Source: Thermoleophilaceae bacterium (lineage in GTDB: Bacteria; Actinomycetota; Thermoleophilia; Solirubrobacterales; Thermoleophilaceae). From it: a DNA stretch of 64,000 bases. The stretch covers positions 62,001-126,000 of the forward strand of contig JAUJNF010000003.1 of assembly GCA_030446485.1 (NCBI GenBank), in the 5' to 3' direction. Positions 32,824 to 42,317 of the stretch are shown piece by piece; position 1 is the first letter of the stretch; each line of letters opens with the position of its first letter. Position numbers and translations under genes: made by a program. Under the pieces are notes generated by a model. It searched no databases, was not told the DNA's origin, and was given only the letters and a program-made list of their open reading frames with translations.

Positions 32824-33915
32824 TCAGCCCGCCACCACCGGACGCGCGGCGCCCACGAGCACGTCGACCAGCCGCTCGGCGGCCTGGCCGTCCCAGCCCC
32901 GGGGCGGCTCCACCGGAGCGGACCGTCCCTCGCCGAGCGCCGCCGGTATCCCGGCGATCCGCTGGGGAGCCAGTCCCAGCAGCGTGTTGGTGCCGGCGCG
33001 CACGGTCACGGGCCGCTCGGTGTTGTCGCGCAGGGTGAAGCACGGCACGCCCAGGTAGGTCGTCTCCTCCTGGATGCCCCCGGAGTCGGTGAGCACGGCC
33101 GCCGCGTCGGCCTCCAGCGACAGGAACTCGAGGTAGCCGACCGGCTCGCTCAAACGGATCCGCGGGTGCAGCGACAGCTCGCCGAGGTTGGCCATCGTGC
33201 GCGGGTGCACGGGGAAGAGCACGGGCATCTGCTCGGCCACCTCCCCCAGGCGCTCCATCACCTCGGCGAGCGCGGGACCGTCCACGAGCGCCGGGCGGTG
33301 CAGGGTCACGAGGAGGTAGCTGCCCGGCACGAGGCCGAGCTGCTCGGCCGCGCACAGCGAGCGGAAGCGCGGGCTCAGGGTCACCAGCGTGTCGATCATC
33401 GTGTTGCCCACGAAGTGCACCCGCTCCCCGCCGACCCCCTCGCGGCGCAGGTTGTCCGCGGCCTCCTCCGAGTGGATGAAGAGGAACTCCGACAGCTCGT
33501 CCACGAGCACGCGGTTGACCTCCTCCGGCATCGAGCGGTCGAAGCTGCGCAGCCCCGCCTCGACGTGGGCGATCGGAATCTCGAGCTTGGCGGCCACCAG
33601 CGCCGCGGCCAGCGTGGAGTTCACGTCGCCCGGCACGATCACGAGGCCCGGCTTCTCGGCCTGGAGCACCGGCTCGATCCGCTCCAGCACGCGGGCGGTC
33701 TGCACCGCGTGGCTCCCGGAGCCGACCCCCAGCAGGTAGTCCGGCTCGGGCATGCCCAGCTCGTCGATGAAGACCGCCGACATCAGGCGGTCGTAGTGCT
33801 GGCCGGTGTGCACGAGCACGTGACGCGCCTCCGGATCCCGCCGGCGCAGCTCGGCGATCACGGGCGCCATCTTCACGAAGTTCGGCCGGGCGCCGATGAC
33901 CGAGACGATCCGCAC
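32824..33915 (-). CDS. wecB: UDP-N-acetylglucosamine 2-epimerase
   Basis: It interconverts UDP-GlcNAc and UDP-ManNAc for surface polymers. The 363-residue length is usual. IGARPNFVKMAPVIAELRRR, VHTGQHYDRLMS, VPGDVNSTLAAAL, HVEAGLRSFDRSMPEEVNR and DSGGIQEETTYLGVPC are all present and intact. GTG 33915 is chosen because homologues begin one or two residues before the first strand (RIVSVIGARPN); the frame is open to 34017, which would run through the P450 promoter. It is divergent from the P450 gene. Confidence 0.93.
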   Translation of the reverse strand: MRIVSVIGARPNFVKMAPVIAELRRRDPEARHVLVHTGQHYDRLMSAVFIDELGMPEPDYLLGVGSGSHAVQTARVLERIEPVLQAEKPGLVIVPGDVNSTLAAALVAAKLEIPIAHVEAGLRSFDRSMPEEVNRVLVDELSEFLFIHSEEAADNLRREGVGGERVHFVGNTMIDTLVTLSPRFRSLCAAEQLGLVPGSYLLVTLHRPALVDGPALAEVMERLGEVAEQMPVLFPVHPRTMANLGELSLHPRIRLSEPVGYLEFLSLEADAAAVLTDSGGIQEETTYLGVPCFTLRDNTERPVTVRAGTNTLLGLAPQRIAGIPAALGEGRSAPVEPPRGWDGQAAERLVDVLVGAARPVVAG

Positions 33916-33951
33916 GGGGCTAAGTGTGCCGCAGGCGTTCAGATACCCCCT

Positions 33952-33974
33952 GGTACTCGAGTCCGGTACGGTAC
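33952..33974. promoter_or_regulatory. Candidate operator between wecB and P450
   Basis: ACTCGAGT (33955-33962) is an 8-bp palindrome framed by GGTAC repeats (33952-33956, 33965-33969, 33970-33974). It lies about 30 bases before the P450 start, where the TetR protein encoded downstream could bind. Confidence 0.3.
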
Positions 33975-34003
33975 GCAAACCCCGATTGAGAGGGATCCGC
34001 ATC

Positions 34004-35353
34004 ATGCCCACGGCCACACAGCTGCCACCCGGCCCGCGCTACCCCGTCGCGCTCTCCACGCTCGGGTGGGGTCTCAGGCCGATGCCCTTCATGGAGCGCT
34101 GCCGGAGGCGCTATGGCGACATGTTCACGTTCCGGATCCTCCAGGAGGGCAGCTGGGTCTTCGTCTCGCATCCGGACCAGGTCAAGCAGGTGTTCACGGG
34201 CGACCCGAACGTGCTGCACGCCGGCGCGGCCAACCACATCCTGCTGCCGATCGTGGGCCGCCACTCGGTGCTGCTCCTCGACGAGCGCGAGCACATGACC
34301 CAGCGCAAGCTGCTCCTGCCGCCCTTCCACGGCGAGCGCATGCAGCGCTACGGCGAGCTGATGACCGAGGTGGCGGAGCGGGAGATCGCGAGCTGGCCGC
34401 AGGGCGCCGGCATCGCGCTGTGGCCGCGCATGCAGTCGGTGACCCTCGAGGTGATCATGCGCGCGGTCTTCGGCATCCGTGACGCCGACCGCCTCGACGA
34501 GCTGCGTGGCCGCCTGAGCACGATGCTCGACTGGACGCTCGATCCCAGGCAGATGCTGTTCTACGCGGCGCTCGGACCCCAGCGAGTGCAGGAGAAGGCG
34601 GCCTTCAGGCGGACGATGGATCCCGTCGACGAGATCCTGCTCGACGAGGTGCGCCGCCGCCGGGAGGACCCTGCGGTGGACGAGCGTGACGACATCCTCT
34701 CACTGCTCGTGCAGGCCCGCCACGAGGACGGCCGCCCGATGGGCGACCGCGAGCTGCGCGACGAGCTGATGACGATGCTCGTCGCCGGCCACGAGACCAC
34801 GGCGACGTCGCTTGCCTGGGCGCTGGAGCGCCTGATGCGACACCCGGAGATGCTCGACCGGCTGCGCGAGGAGGTGGCCACCGGCGAGGACGCCTACCTC
34901 GACGCGGTGGTCCGAGAGACCCTGCGGCTGCGTCCGGTGCTGCCGATCGTGCTGCGCAAGCTCCAGCAGCCGATGGAGATCGGCGGCTACCTGCTTCCGG
35001 CCGGGGTCTCGGTGGCGCCGTGCATCCATCTCGTGCACCGGCGTGCCGACATCTATCCCGAGCCACGCCGCTTCCGCCCGGAGCGCTTCCTCGAGCAGGC
35101 GCCCGGCACCTACACCTGGATCCCCTTCGGCGGGGGCGTGCGGCGCTGCCTCGGAGCGAGCTTCGCGCTCTTCGAGATGAAGACCGTGCTGGCCGCGGTG
35201 ATCAGACGGGCCCGCCTGCGGCCGAGCGACCCGGCTCCCGAGCGCGTGACAAGGCGGGCGATCACGCTGACCCCGGGCGACGGCGCGCGCACGATCGTCG
35301 ATGCGGTCGAACCCGTGAGCGCACGAGCCGAGCTCGCCGGCACCGCGTCCTGA
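34004..35353 (+). CDS. Cytochrome P450
   Basis: This 449-residue soluble monooxygenase has a proline-rich start (LPPGPRYPVALS). The I-helix AGHETTATSLAWALE carries the acid/alcohol pair, ETLRLRP is the K-helix ExxR, and FGGGVRRCLGASFAL has the heme-ligating Cys. No ferredoxin or reductase is nearby, so electron partners come from elsewhere. The start is ATG 34004 with AGAGGGA about eight bases upstream. Its stop overlaps the TetR start (TGATG), so the two form an operon set inside the polysaccharide region. The substrate is unknown; hydrophobic molecules such as fatty acids or terpenoids are usual for this type. Confidence 0.92.
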   Translation: MPTATQLPPGPRYPVALSTLGWGLRPMPFMERCRRRYGDMFTFRILQEGSWVFVSHPDQVKQVFTGDPNVLHAGAANHILLPIVGRHSVLLLDEREHMTQRKLLLPPFHGERMQRYGELMTEVAEREIASWPQGAGIALWPRMQSVTLEVIMRAVFGIRDADRLDELRGRLSTMLDWTLDPRQMLFYAALGPQRVQEKAAFRRTMDPVDEILLDEVRRRREDPAVDERDDILSLLVQARHEDGRPMGDRELRDELMTMLVAGHETTATSLAWALERLMRHPEMLDRLREEVATGEDAYLDAVVRETLRLRPVLPIVLRKLQQPMEIGGYLLPAGVSVAPCIHLVHRRADIYPEPRRFRPERFLEQAPGTYTWIPFGGGVRRCLGASFALFEMKTVLAAVIRRARLRPSDPAPERVTRRAITLTPGDGARTIVDAVEPVSARAELAGTAS

Positions 35354-36003
35354 TGCCGTCGCCGCGACTCTCGCGCAAGGAGCAGCAGGCCCACACGCGC
35401 TCGCGCCTGATGAGCTCGGCGGCGGCCGTGTTCGCGGACCGCGGCCTCGAGCGCGGCTCGATCGACGAGGTGGCCGAGCGGGCCGGCTACACCAAGGGCG
35501 CGTTCTACGCCAACTTCGCCAGCAAGGAGCAGCTCTTCCTGGCCATGCTCGAGGAGCGCTTCGCCGAGCGGGTCGCGGAGATGGACCGCGTGGTGGCGGG
35601 CGGCGGCGAGCCCGAGAGCCAGGCGCGCGCGGCCGGTGACGACTTCGTGCGCTACCTCAGCGGCGATCCCGAGTGGCAGCGGCTGTTCTTCGAGTTCGCC
35701 GCCCACGCGGCACGGAACGAGCAGTTCCGCGAGCAGCTCGTCGAGCGCTACCGCTCCCTGCGGGGCCGGATGGCCGTCGCCTACGAGCGTCAGGCCGAGC
35801 GCCTGGGCGTCACTCCGCCGGTGCCCGTCGAGCACATCGCGCTGATGACGTTCTCGATGGCGAACGGGTTCGCACTCGAGAAGCTCCTCGAGCCGGACGC
35901 CGCGCCCGACGAGCTGTACGGCACCATGCTCGCGGTCTTCTTCAAGGGGTTGCGGGCGCTCGCGGACGAGGCTCAGGCGTCCGAGCCGCCAGGGGCGCAC
36001 TGA
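35353..36003 (+). CDS. TetR-family regulator
   Basis: This 216-residue protein has an N-terminal DNA-binding domain (about 10-65), with SSAAAVFADRGLERGSIDEV and GYTKGAFYANFASKEQLFLAML, and an all-helical ligand domain. It is coupled to the P450 gene by TGATG and probably represses that operon. Its last 62 bases overlap the end of the convergent O-antigen-ligase-like gene. Confidence 0.9.
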   Translation: MPSPRLSRKEQQAHTRSRLMSSAAAVFADRGLERGSIDEVAERAGYTKGAFYANFASKEQLFLAMLEERFAERVAEMDRVVAGGGEPESQARAAGDDFVRYLSGDPEWQRLFFEFAAHAARNEQFREQLVERYRSLRGRMAVAYERQAERLGVTPPVPVEHIALMTFSMANGFALEKLLEPDAAPDELYGTMLAVFFKGLRALADEAQASEPPGAH

Positions 36004-37579
36004 GCACGGGGCCGACCTCGGCCTCGCGATCCCGGTCTGCTCGCCGGAGGGCAACGGCGGCCGCGGCAAGCGCCCACGTGAGCGGGTTCTCGAGGAACCC
36101 CCCGTAGAACATGGTGTGCGCTACGAGCGCCACGGCGGCGGCGGCCACGGCACCGCGGGCAGCAAGGCGAGCGTCGGGTTCCGAGCCCGTCCACCGTCCG
36201 CCGTCCACCGTCCGCGGCCGCAGGCCGCGCAGCCGCCCCAACATCAGCCGCGCCGCGGCCGCCAGCACGGCCGCGTACAGCAGCAGCCCCACCACCCCCT
36301 GCTCCGCCGCCACCGTGACGGGCGTGGTGTGCGAGACCGAGGTGCCGAACTCGCTCACGCGCTCGCGCTCGCGGAAGCGCTCGGCGAACGAGCCCGAGCC
36401 GTAGCCCCACAGCGGCCGGTCGGCGAACATCTCGAGGCCCCCGGTCACGAGCCGGAAGCGCCCACTCGTGGCGTCGTTCACGCGGCTGTCCGAGCCCAGA
36501 TCGATCCCGGCCGTGCCGGGCGCCGCCAGCAGCACCACCACGCCGGCGAGCGCCGCGGCGCCGACCGCGCCGGCGACCACTCGGGGGCTCCAGCGCAGCG
36601 CGGCCAGCACCACCAGGCCCGCGAGCAGAGCGGTGAAGCTCGACTGCGAGAACGTGAGCACGAGCGCCGCCCACAGCACGGCCAACACCGCCGTGGCCAC
36701 CAGCACGCCGCGCCGGCGCCGGCCCCAGAGCACCAGTGACGCCACCAGCAGCATCACGATGGCGAGGAACTGGCCGTACGCGTTCGGGTCGAAGAACAGG
36801 GAGTTGACGCGGAAGAAGGACTGGAACTCGCTGGCCGCCGCGGCGTTCGGATCGAGCAGCACCTCGCGGGCCGCGTACTCCCAGAACCCGACCGCCGCGA
36901 CGGCAAGCGCCAGGCCGGCGGCGAGCATCAGGCAGCGCGCCACCAGCGCCCGCGACCACTCCACCGCCGTCAGCACCCGCATGAGCAGCGCAAAGGGCAC
37001 GTAGAAGAAGGCGACGTTGCGCAATGCCTGGTCGAAGTCGGTCGAGTAGAGGGCCTGCACGGCGTACAGAACGACCGAGCCCACGAGCAGCAGCGGCAAG
37101 AAGCGGTCGCGCCGCAGGCGCTCCGCTTCCTCGCCCGCGCCGCTCGGTGCGGCCGGAGCGCCGCGGCGCAGCTCGCGCCAGGCGTAGCCCAGGCAGCCGC
37201 CCGCGATCACCACGTAGAGCGGCACGAGCAGGTTGGCCGACTGGCCGCCGACCTCCACCGGCACCCGGAAGGCCAGCGCTCCCACCACCAGCAGCGGCAG
37301 GGAGCGCGGCCGGCGCACGAAGAGCACGCCGATCGCCACGGCCATCATGAGCCCCGCGGCGGCGGCCACCAGCGTCAGGGGCGCCGACAGCGCGTCGCGG
37401 AAGCGATCGCCGTCCCACAGTTCGGCCACCAGCAGCGCCGGGGTGAGCGCTCCCGCCACCAGCACCGCGGCGGCGCGGGCGGCCGGGACCCGCAGGGCGA
37501 AGGAGCAGGCGACGGCGAGGGCGGCCACCACCACGCCGGTCTCCCTCACCAGGGTGGCTACCGCGAGAGGAGCGTCCAT
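35942..37579 (-). CDS. O-antigen ligase/polymerase-type membrane protein
   Basis: This 545-residue protein has about twelve membrane helices and a long external loop. VNSLFFDPNAYGQFLAIVMLL and the loop around SGRFRLVTGGLEMFADRPLWGYGSG followed by SHTTPVTVAAEQGVVGLLL match the Wzy_C (WaaL/Wzy) family, with the Arg and His thought to act in transfer. It would join or transfer lipid-linked glycans on the outer face of the membrane. It overlaps the upstream gene by 22 bases, so the two are probably co-expressed. Confidence 0.85.
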   Translation of the reverse strand: MDAPLAVATLVRETGVVVAALAVACSFALRVPAARAAAVLVAGALTPALLVAELWDGDRFRDALSAPLTLVAAAAGLMMAVAIGVLFVRRPRSLPLLVVGALAFRVPVEVGGQSANLLVPLYVVIAGGCLGYAWRELRRGAPAAPSGAGEEAERLRRDRFLPLLLVGSVVLYAVQALYSTDFDQALRNVAFFYVPFALLMRVLTAVEWSRALVARCLMLAAGLALAVAAVGFWEYAAREVLLDPNAAAASEFQSFFRVNSLFFDPNAYGQFLAIVMLLVASLVLWGRRRRGVLVATAVLAVLWAALVLTFSQSSFTALLAGLVVLAALRWSPRVVAGAVGAAALAGVVVLLAAPGTAGIDLGSDSRVNDATSGRFRLVTGGLEMFADRPLWGYGSGSFAERFRERERVSEFGTSVSHTTPVTVAAEQGVVGLLLYAAVLAAAARLMLGRLRGLRPRTVDGGRWTGSEPDARLAARGAVAAAAVALVAHTMFYGGFLENPLTWALAAAAVALRRADRDREAEVGPVLSAPLAARTPEPRPRAPATP

Positions 37580-39336
37580 AGGGAGCGGGTGACACTAGCC
37601 ACCTCGGCGTCGGCGGCCGTGCCCACCAGCGCGCGGCTGAAGCCGCGGGCGCCCACCCGCACCACCAGGCCACGGCCGAGGCGATAGGCCACGAGGGCCG
37701 GTCGCTCCCGCTCCCCGGCGGCCACCACCCTGGCCCCGGCCGGCAACCGCTCGGTCTCCTCAAAGCGCGAGAACAGCCCGATGAACCCGTCCGTGCGCGC
37801 GAAGAGCCCGATCCGGTCGCCCGTGACCACCAGCGGGGCGGGGGCGATGTGCACCGGCCGCGTGCGCTCGCCGAGCACGTTGGCCGGGCCGATCGGCGCG
37901 GGATCGCTCAGCCGGTCGCCGTCCAGCTGGATGCGCCGGCGCAGGTCATCGGCGCCGAAGGTCGCGAGGCGCCCCCCGCCGCGCGTGTAGTCGGCGAGAC
38001 GCTCCAGGAGGGCCTGAGGCAGCCAGCGCTCGGCGCCCGGAAGCACCACTCCGGTGCGGCCGGCCAGGGTGGGGCCCACGCCGCGGGCCAGGGCCAGATC
38101 GGTGGTCAGCTCGTACTTCGCCTCCTCGGCGGCGAGGAACGCCATCAGGGGCTCGACCTCTTCCCGGTAGCCGCTGGGCGCCTCGCCCAGGGCGAAGGGC
38201 CGGTCGAGGTCCACCGAAGCGGCGGTGTCGAGGGTGTCGGCAAAGCCGTCGGCGTCATCGTCGACCCGGTTCAGCCCCTGCCAGGTGATGGTCGGCAGGA
38301 CCACCAGCGGAAGGCCGCGGCGCGCGCCGGCGCGCCGTCCCGGACGGCCGCGCACGGCAACCGGGAAGACGGCACGGTCGCCCGTGGCCTCGACGCGCAG
38401 GGCGTACAGGCCGGTCGGCGCGCGCGGCGGAAGCCTCACGGTGAGCGGCTCGCCGGTCGTCCGGCCACGCGCGATGGGGCGCGGAGCCCCGACCCGGGTG
38501 AGCGACCAGCGGTAGCGATCGAGCGGAGTCCGCACCGCGAAGGTCGCGACGGCCCCGGCGGCGATCGGCTCGAGCGGCCCTCTCACGGCCGCGCGCGTGA
38601 CCGAGACGCCGCTGGCCTCCATCGCGCCCCCGGGCGTCGGGGGCAGGCGCTCTGGAGCGCTCCCGACGTTGCCCGCCGGATCACGGATGGTCACGGCGAA
38701 GGCGTAGATGCCCTCGGGCGCGGGGCGACCGTCGGCCAGGCCGTCCCAGCGCCCGGTGCGCGCGTCTCCCTCCGCCCGGAAGCGGGCCACCTCGACCGCC
38801 TCCGAGGGGTCGCCGCTGTCGGTCCGGTACACGCGGAAGAGCGGCGGGCTGGCCGAGCGCCCGCTGAAGCGAATGGACGCCCCACGTCCGGGAAGGGGCC
38901 GGACCGAGACGATCCTCGGCACCGGACGAGTCCGATCGAGAAGCACCGGCCGCGCGGAGATCACCGCGCGGGCCTCCGAGGGCAGCGCCACACGGGCGCG
39001 GTACAGGCCCTCGGCCGCCACCCCTCCGGCGTCGGTGCGCCCGTCCCACGTGAGGAAGTGGCGCCCCCGCCCGAGCCGGCGCTCGTCGGCCAGGCGGCGC
39101 ACCTCCTCGTTCGAGCTGTCGACGATCGCCACCGTGACCTCCCGCGGCTCGGGGAGGTCGAAGCGAAGGGTGGCCTCATCCTTGCGGCCGTCGCCGTTGG
39201 GCGACACGTGGGCCTGCAGGCGCACGCGTTCGACCACCGGGGCCGAGCTCTTCAGACGCTGCGTGATGAAGAACGCCGCCACGGTGGCGAGCACGAGCGC
39301 GCCGAAGACGGCGCGGACCAGAGGGGCGCTCGGCAC
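37558..39336 (-). CDS. Exported FlgD-Ig/CARDB-like surface protein
   Basis: The 592-residue protein has one N-terminal membrane helix (about 8-26). An Ig-like domain of the FlgD type follows (about 40-115), with VSPNGDGRKDEATLRFDLP and a LTWDGRTDAGG-like turn. A second such domain lies near residues 140-225. A third beta domain and a C-terminal alpha/beta domain come next, the latter like the glutamine-amidotransferase-like end of N,N-dimethylformamidase subunits. DDDADGFADTLD is a calcium-loop-like Asp-rich segment. No catalytic residues are evident. The position between ligase and dehydratase genes suggests a surface-polymer-associated role. Confidence 0.7.
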   Translation of the reverse strand: MPSAPLVRAVFGALVLATVAAFFITQRLKSSAPVVERVRLQAHVSPNGDGRKDEATLRFDLPEPREVTVAIVDSSNEEVRRLADERRLGRGRHFLTWDGRTDAGGVAAEGLYRARVALPSEARAVISARPVLLDRTRPVPRIVSVRPLPGRGASIRFSGRSASPPLFRVYRTDSGDPSEAVEVARFRAEGDARTGRWDGLADGRPAPEGIYAFAVTIRDPAGNVGSAPERLPPTPGGAMEASGVSVTRAAVRGPLEPIAAGAVATFAVRTPLDRYRWSLTRVGAPRPIARGRTTGEPLTVRLPPRAPTGLYALRVEATGDRAVFPVAVRGRPGRRAGARRGLPLVVLPTITWQGLNRVDDDADGFADTLDTAASVDLDRPFALGEAPSGYREEVEPLMAFLAAEEAKYELTTDLALARGVGPTLAGRTGVVLPGAERWLPQALLERLADYTRGGGRLATFGADDLRRRIQLDGDRLSDPAPIGPANVLGERTRPVHIAPAPLVVTGDRIGLFARTDGFIGLFSRFEETERLPAGARVVAAGERERPALVAYRLGRGLVVRVGARGFSRALVGTAADAEVASVTRSLWTLLSR

Positions 39337-39373
39337 TTGGGCGGACTCGGGCTACCGGCGGAGCCGCGGACCG

Positions 39374-40329
39374 CTACTGGGTCTGATCGGCACCCACGAT
39401 CACCACGACCGAGGCGTCGCCCGCGAGCTCGCGGCTGGTCTCGTCGACCGGCTCGACGTCGCTGATCTCGAGCGCCTTCGCCACCTCGCGCGCCTCCTCC
39501 ATGGCTCCCCTGTCGAAGAGCACGGCGGACTCCTCCCGCGCCTGCGCCTGCGACGACGCGTTGGTCACGTTGCCGCGCTGGAAGCCGACCGCCTCCACGT
39601 CGTCACCGACCTCCGCGGCCAGCCCCGGCACCGTCGTGGCGTTCAGCACCGACACGGTGACGGTGCCCGGGTCGACCGCGGCCGGCTGAGCCGTACGGCG
39701 ACTCGGCTGGTCGCCGTCCGCAGCGCGCGGCGCGTCCTCGTCCCCGCTCAGCAGCTGGGTGGCGCCGAAGGCCAGCCCCCCGCCGAGGATCAGCACGCCG
39801 GCCACGATGAGCGCCAGATAACGCGGCTCGAGACCGCGGATGCCACGGCGCGGCGCCGCCGCGGAAGCGCCGGGAGCGAGCACCGATCCGCGCGCCGGGG
39901 GGGCACCCTGGGCCGGGCGCATGGGCGGCGCGACGCGGGGCAGGCCGGCGGGCCGCACCGCGGCCGGCTGCGCGAAGGAGGCGGCGTGGCCGCGGGCCCC
40001 ACGGCTGGGCGCGCTGCGGTGCCTGCGGGCGCGGTCGCCTGCCCGGGACGGGCGCCCACGCCCGCGCCGGCTGCGACCCCCGCCCCCGGGGCGACGACAG
40101 GGCGTGCCGCGGCCGTGGGCTGCCGTACGGGTTGCGCAGCGGGGGGCCGCGCGACGGTGGGCAGACCGGCGGCGGCCCGGCCGTCGGGGAGTCGCCCCCG
40201 CCCCTGGGCGACGGTCTCTCGCAGCTGCCTCAGGTCGCGCGCCTGTGAGAAGTAGAGCGCCGACAGCACCGCCAGCCCGAGTACAGCCGCGAAGCCGGCG
40301 TAGGCGCCGATCTCCTGCACGATCTCCAT
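39374..40329 (-). pseudogene. LytR_C-domain membrane protein, frameshifted
   Basis: Two overlapping frames make up one normal gene. The first (from 40329) encodes MEIVQEIGAYAGFAAVLGLA, a membrane helix, and a long Ala/Pro-rich linker. The second (to 39374) encodes a second membrane helix (YLALIVAGVLILGGGLAFG) and the LytR_C domain (VTVSVLNATTVPGLAAEVGD through SVVVIVGADQTQ). The linker composition passes from one frame to the other near 39960-39995, so a single-base gain or loss is the likely cause. LytR_C domains are found with wall-polymer ligases. A sequencing error in this GC-rich stretch is a real alternative. Confidence 0.75.
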
Positions 40330-40384
40330 ATCGCCTGCCTACCTTAACGGTCCGGGTCGGAGGGAACGGCGGCGGCCGGTGGCG

Positions 40385-42283
40385 TCAGGACGGGCGCACC
40401 GGAGCCGCCGCCTCGGAGGCCAGCGTACGCCGTTCTGCGGCCAGCTCGGCCACCGTCGCCGCCAGCCCGGTCGCGCCGCCGTCGTACAGCAGCTCCTCGG
40501 CGCGCGCGAAGGCCTCCTCGACCCACTCGGCACTCACCGGCGGTCCGGCCGCCATCACGATCTTCTCGGCCGGCGTGGGCTGCGGGCGCTCGTCCGCGTT
40601 GAACAGCTCCTCGCTCAGCTTCTCTCCCGCTCTGCGGCCCACGATCTCTATCGGGATCTCGGTGTCGGGCTCGTGCCCCGACAGGCGGATCATGTTCCGG
40701 GCCAGGTCGACGATCCGCACGGGGTCGCCCATCTCGAGCACGTAGGTCTCGCCGCCCTGTCCGAGATCACCGGCGCGGATGATCAGCTGCACGGCCTCCG
40801 GGATCGTCATGAAGTAGCGGGTCATGCTCTCGTCGGTGACGGTCACGGGGCCGCCGGCGGCGATCTGGCGGCGGAAGATCGGCACCACGGATCCCGACGA
40901 GCCGAGGACGTTGCCGAAGCGCACGGTGGCGCAGCGCATCTGGGGATGGCGGTGCTGTGCGCCCTGCACAGCCCACTCGGCGAGCGTCTTGGATGCGCCC
41001 ATGGCCGTGACGGGCTTGACCGCCTTGTCGGTGGACACGAGCACGAAGCGCCGCGCGTCGGCCTCCGCCGCAGCCGCCGCGACGATCCGGGTGGCCACCG
41101 CGTTGTTGCGAACGGCCTCGATCGGGTTCTCCTCCATGAGGGCCACGTGCTTGTAGGCCGCGGCGTGGAACACGACGGCGGGCCGGTGGTCGAGAAAGAT
41201 CTCACGCATGCGCACCGCGTCCTTGCAGTCGGCGAGCACGGCCAGCACGGCGGAGAAGTGGCGGTCCTGCGTGAGCTCGCGCTGGATCTCGAACAGGCTG
41301 CTCTCGGTCTGGTCCACGAGCACGAGCGTCCGCGGGCCCACGCGCGCGATCTGGCGGCACAGCTCCGAGCCGATCGACCCGCCGGCGCCGGTCACGAGCA
41401 CCACCTGGCCCGCCATATAGGCGCCCACCCGATCGATCTCCAGGCGCACCGGGTCGCGGCCGAGAATGTCCTCGACCTTGACCTCGCGCAGCTGGCGGAT
41501 GAGCCCCGCGCCGCTTCCGGAGAGCAGCTCGAAGACCGTCGGCATCGTGCGCACCGGGATGCCCCGAGCGCGGCAGGCGGTCACCACCTTCTGGCGCAAG
41601 GCGCCGGGGGCCGACGGAATGGCGATGATCACCTCGTCGGGGTCGGCGCCGTCGAGGATGCGCGGCAGCTCGTCGGTGGTGCCCTCGACCTTGATGCCGG
41701 CCACGCGCGCACCCCGCTTGCGCGGATCGTCGTCGACGAACCCGATCACCACGTTGCGCAGCTGCGGGTTCCGCCTCAACTCGTTGGCCACGAGCTGGCC
41801 GCCGTTTCCGGCCCCGACCACGAGCACCTCGCGGGCGCCGCGCGGCGCGATCGTGCGGCGGAAGCCGCGCTCGACCATCACGCGCACGAGCAGCCGGCTG
41901 CCGCCGATGAAGAGCAGCGTGAGCAGGAAGTCGAACGCAATCACGCCGCGGGGCGGGTCGGCGCCCCGCGGAAGCAGGAAGAGGGCGCCCACCAGCAGCA
42001 GGGTCGACACGATCACCGCGCGAATCGCGGTCTCGAAGTCGCGCTGGTCCACGAACCGCCAGAGCTTGTGGTACAGCCCGAAGAGGGCGAACACGGCGAG
42101 CTTGCCGAGCACCACGAACACGATGGTGTCCTCGAGCAGCCGCTCGTAGCGGGGGCGGATGCCCTCGTCGAAGCGCAGCACGAACGCGAGGTAGTACGCC
42201 GCCGCGATCAGCACCGCGTCGACGGCCACCTGGAGCGAGCGGCGCGCCAGCACGGAGGAGCGGATGCGCGAATGCGAGCTCAC
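40385..42283 (-). CDS. Membrane-bound nucleotide-sugar 4,6-dehydratase (CapD/PglF/WbpM family)
   Basis: This 632-residue protein makes 4-keto-6-deoxy sugars from UDP-GlcNAc-type substrates. Four membrane helices lie in about residues 15-130. A CoA-binding-like Rossmann domain (VLVVGAGNGGQLVANEL, about 150-260) precedes the SDR catalytic domain (about 290-560). That domain has VTGAGGSIGSELCRQI, FHAAAYKHVALMEENP, STDKAVKPVTAMGASK (the Met-x3-Lys variant of YxxxK found in this family) and RFGNVLGSSGSVVP. The full-length architecture is complete. The product would feed amino-deoxy sugars to the glycosyltransferases here. Confidence 0.93.
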   Translation of the reverse strand: MSSHSRIRSSVLARRSLQVAVDAVLIAAAYYLAFVLRFDEGIRPRYERLLEDTIVFVVLGKLAVFALFGLYHKLWRFVDQRDFETAIRAVIVSTLLLVGALFLLPRGADPPRGVIAFDFLLTLLFIGGSRLLVRVMVERGFRRTIAPRGAREVLVVGAGNGGQLVANELRRNPQLRNVVIGFVDDDPRKRGARVAGIKVEGTTDELPRILDGADPDEVIIAIPSAPGALRQKVVTACRARGIPVRTMPTVFELLSGSGAGLIRQLREVKVEDILGRDPVRLEIDRVGAYMAGQVVLVTGAGGSIGSELCRQIARVGPRTLVLVDQTESSLFEIQRELTQDRHFSAVLAVLADCKDAVRMREIFLDHRPAVVFHAAAYKHVALMEENPIEAVRNNAVATRIVAAAAAEADARRFVLVSTDKAVKPVTAMGASKTLAEWAVQGAQHRHPQMRCATVRFGNVLGSSGSVVPIFRRQIAAGGPVTVTDESMTRYFMTIPEAVQLIIRAGDLGQGGETYVLEMGDPVRIVDLARNMIRLSGHEPDTEIPIEIVGRRAGEKLSEELFNADERPQPTPAEKIVMAAGPPVSAEWVEEAFARAEELLYDGGATGLAATVAELAAERRTLASEAAAPVRPS

Positions 42284-42317
42284 GCGGGGAGTTTACGGGG
42301 CGAGGGCCGGCATCTCG

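Noticed and set aside
32045-34482. Plus-strand frames opposite wecB and AAC(3), one running into the P450 region
   Set aside because: They are shadow frames; the real P450 begins at 34004 in another frame.
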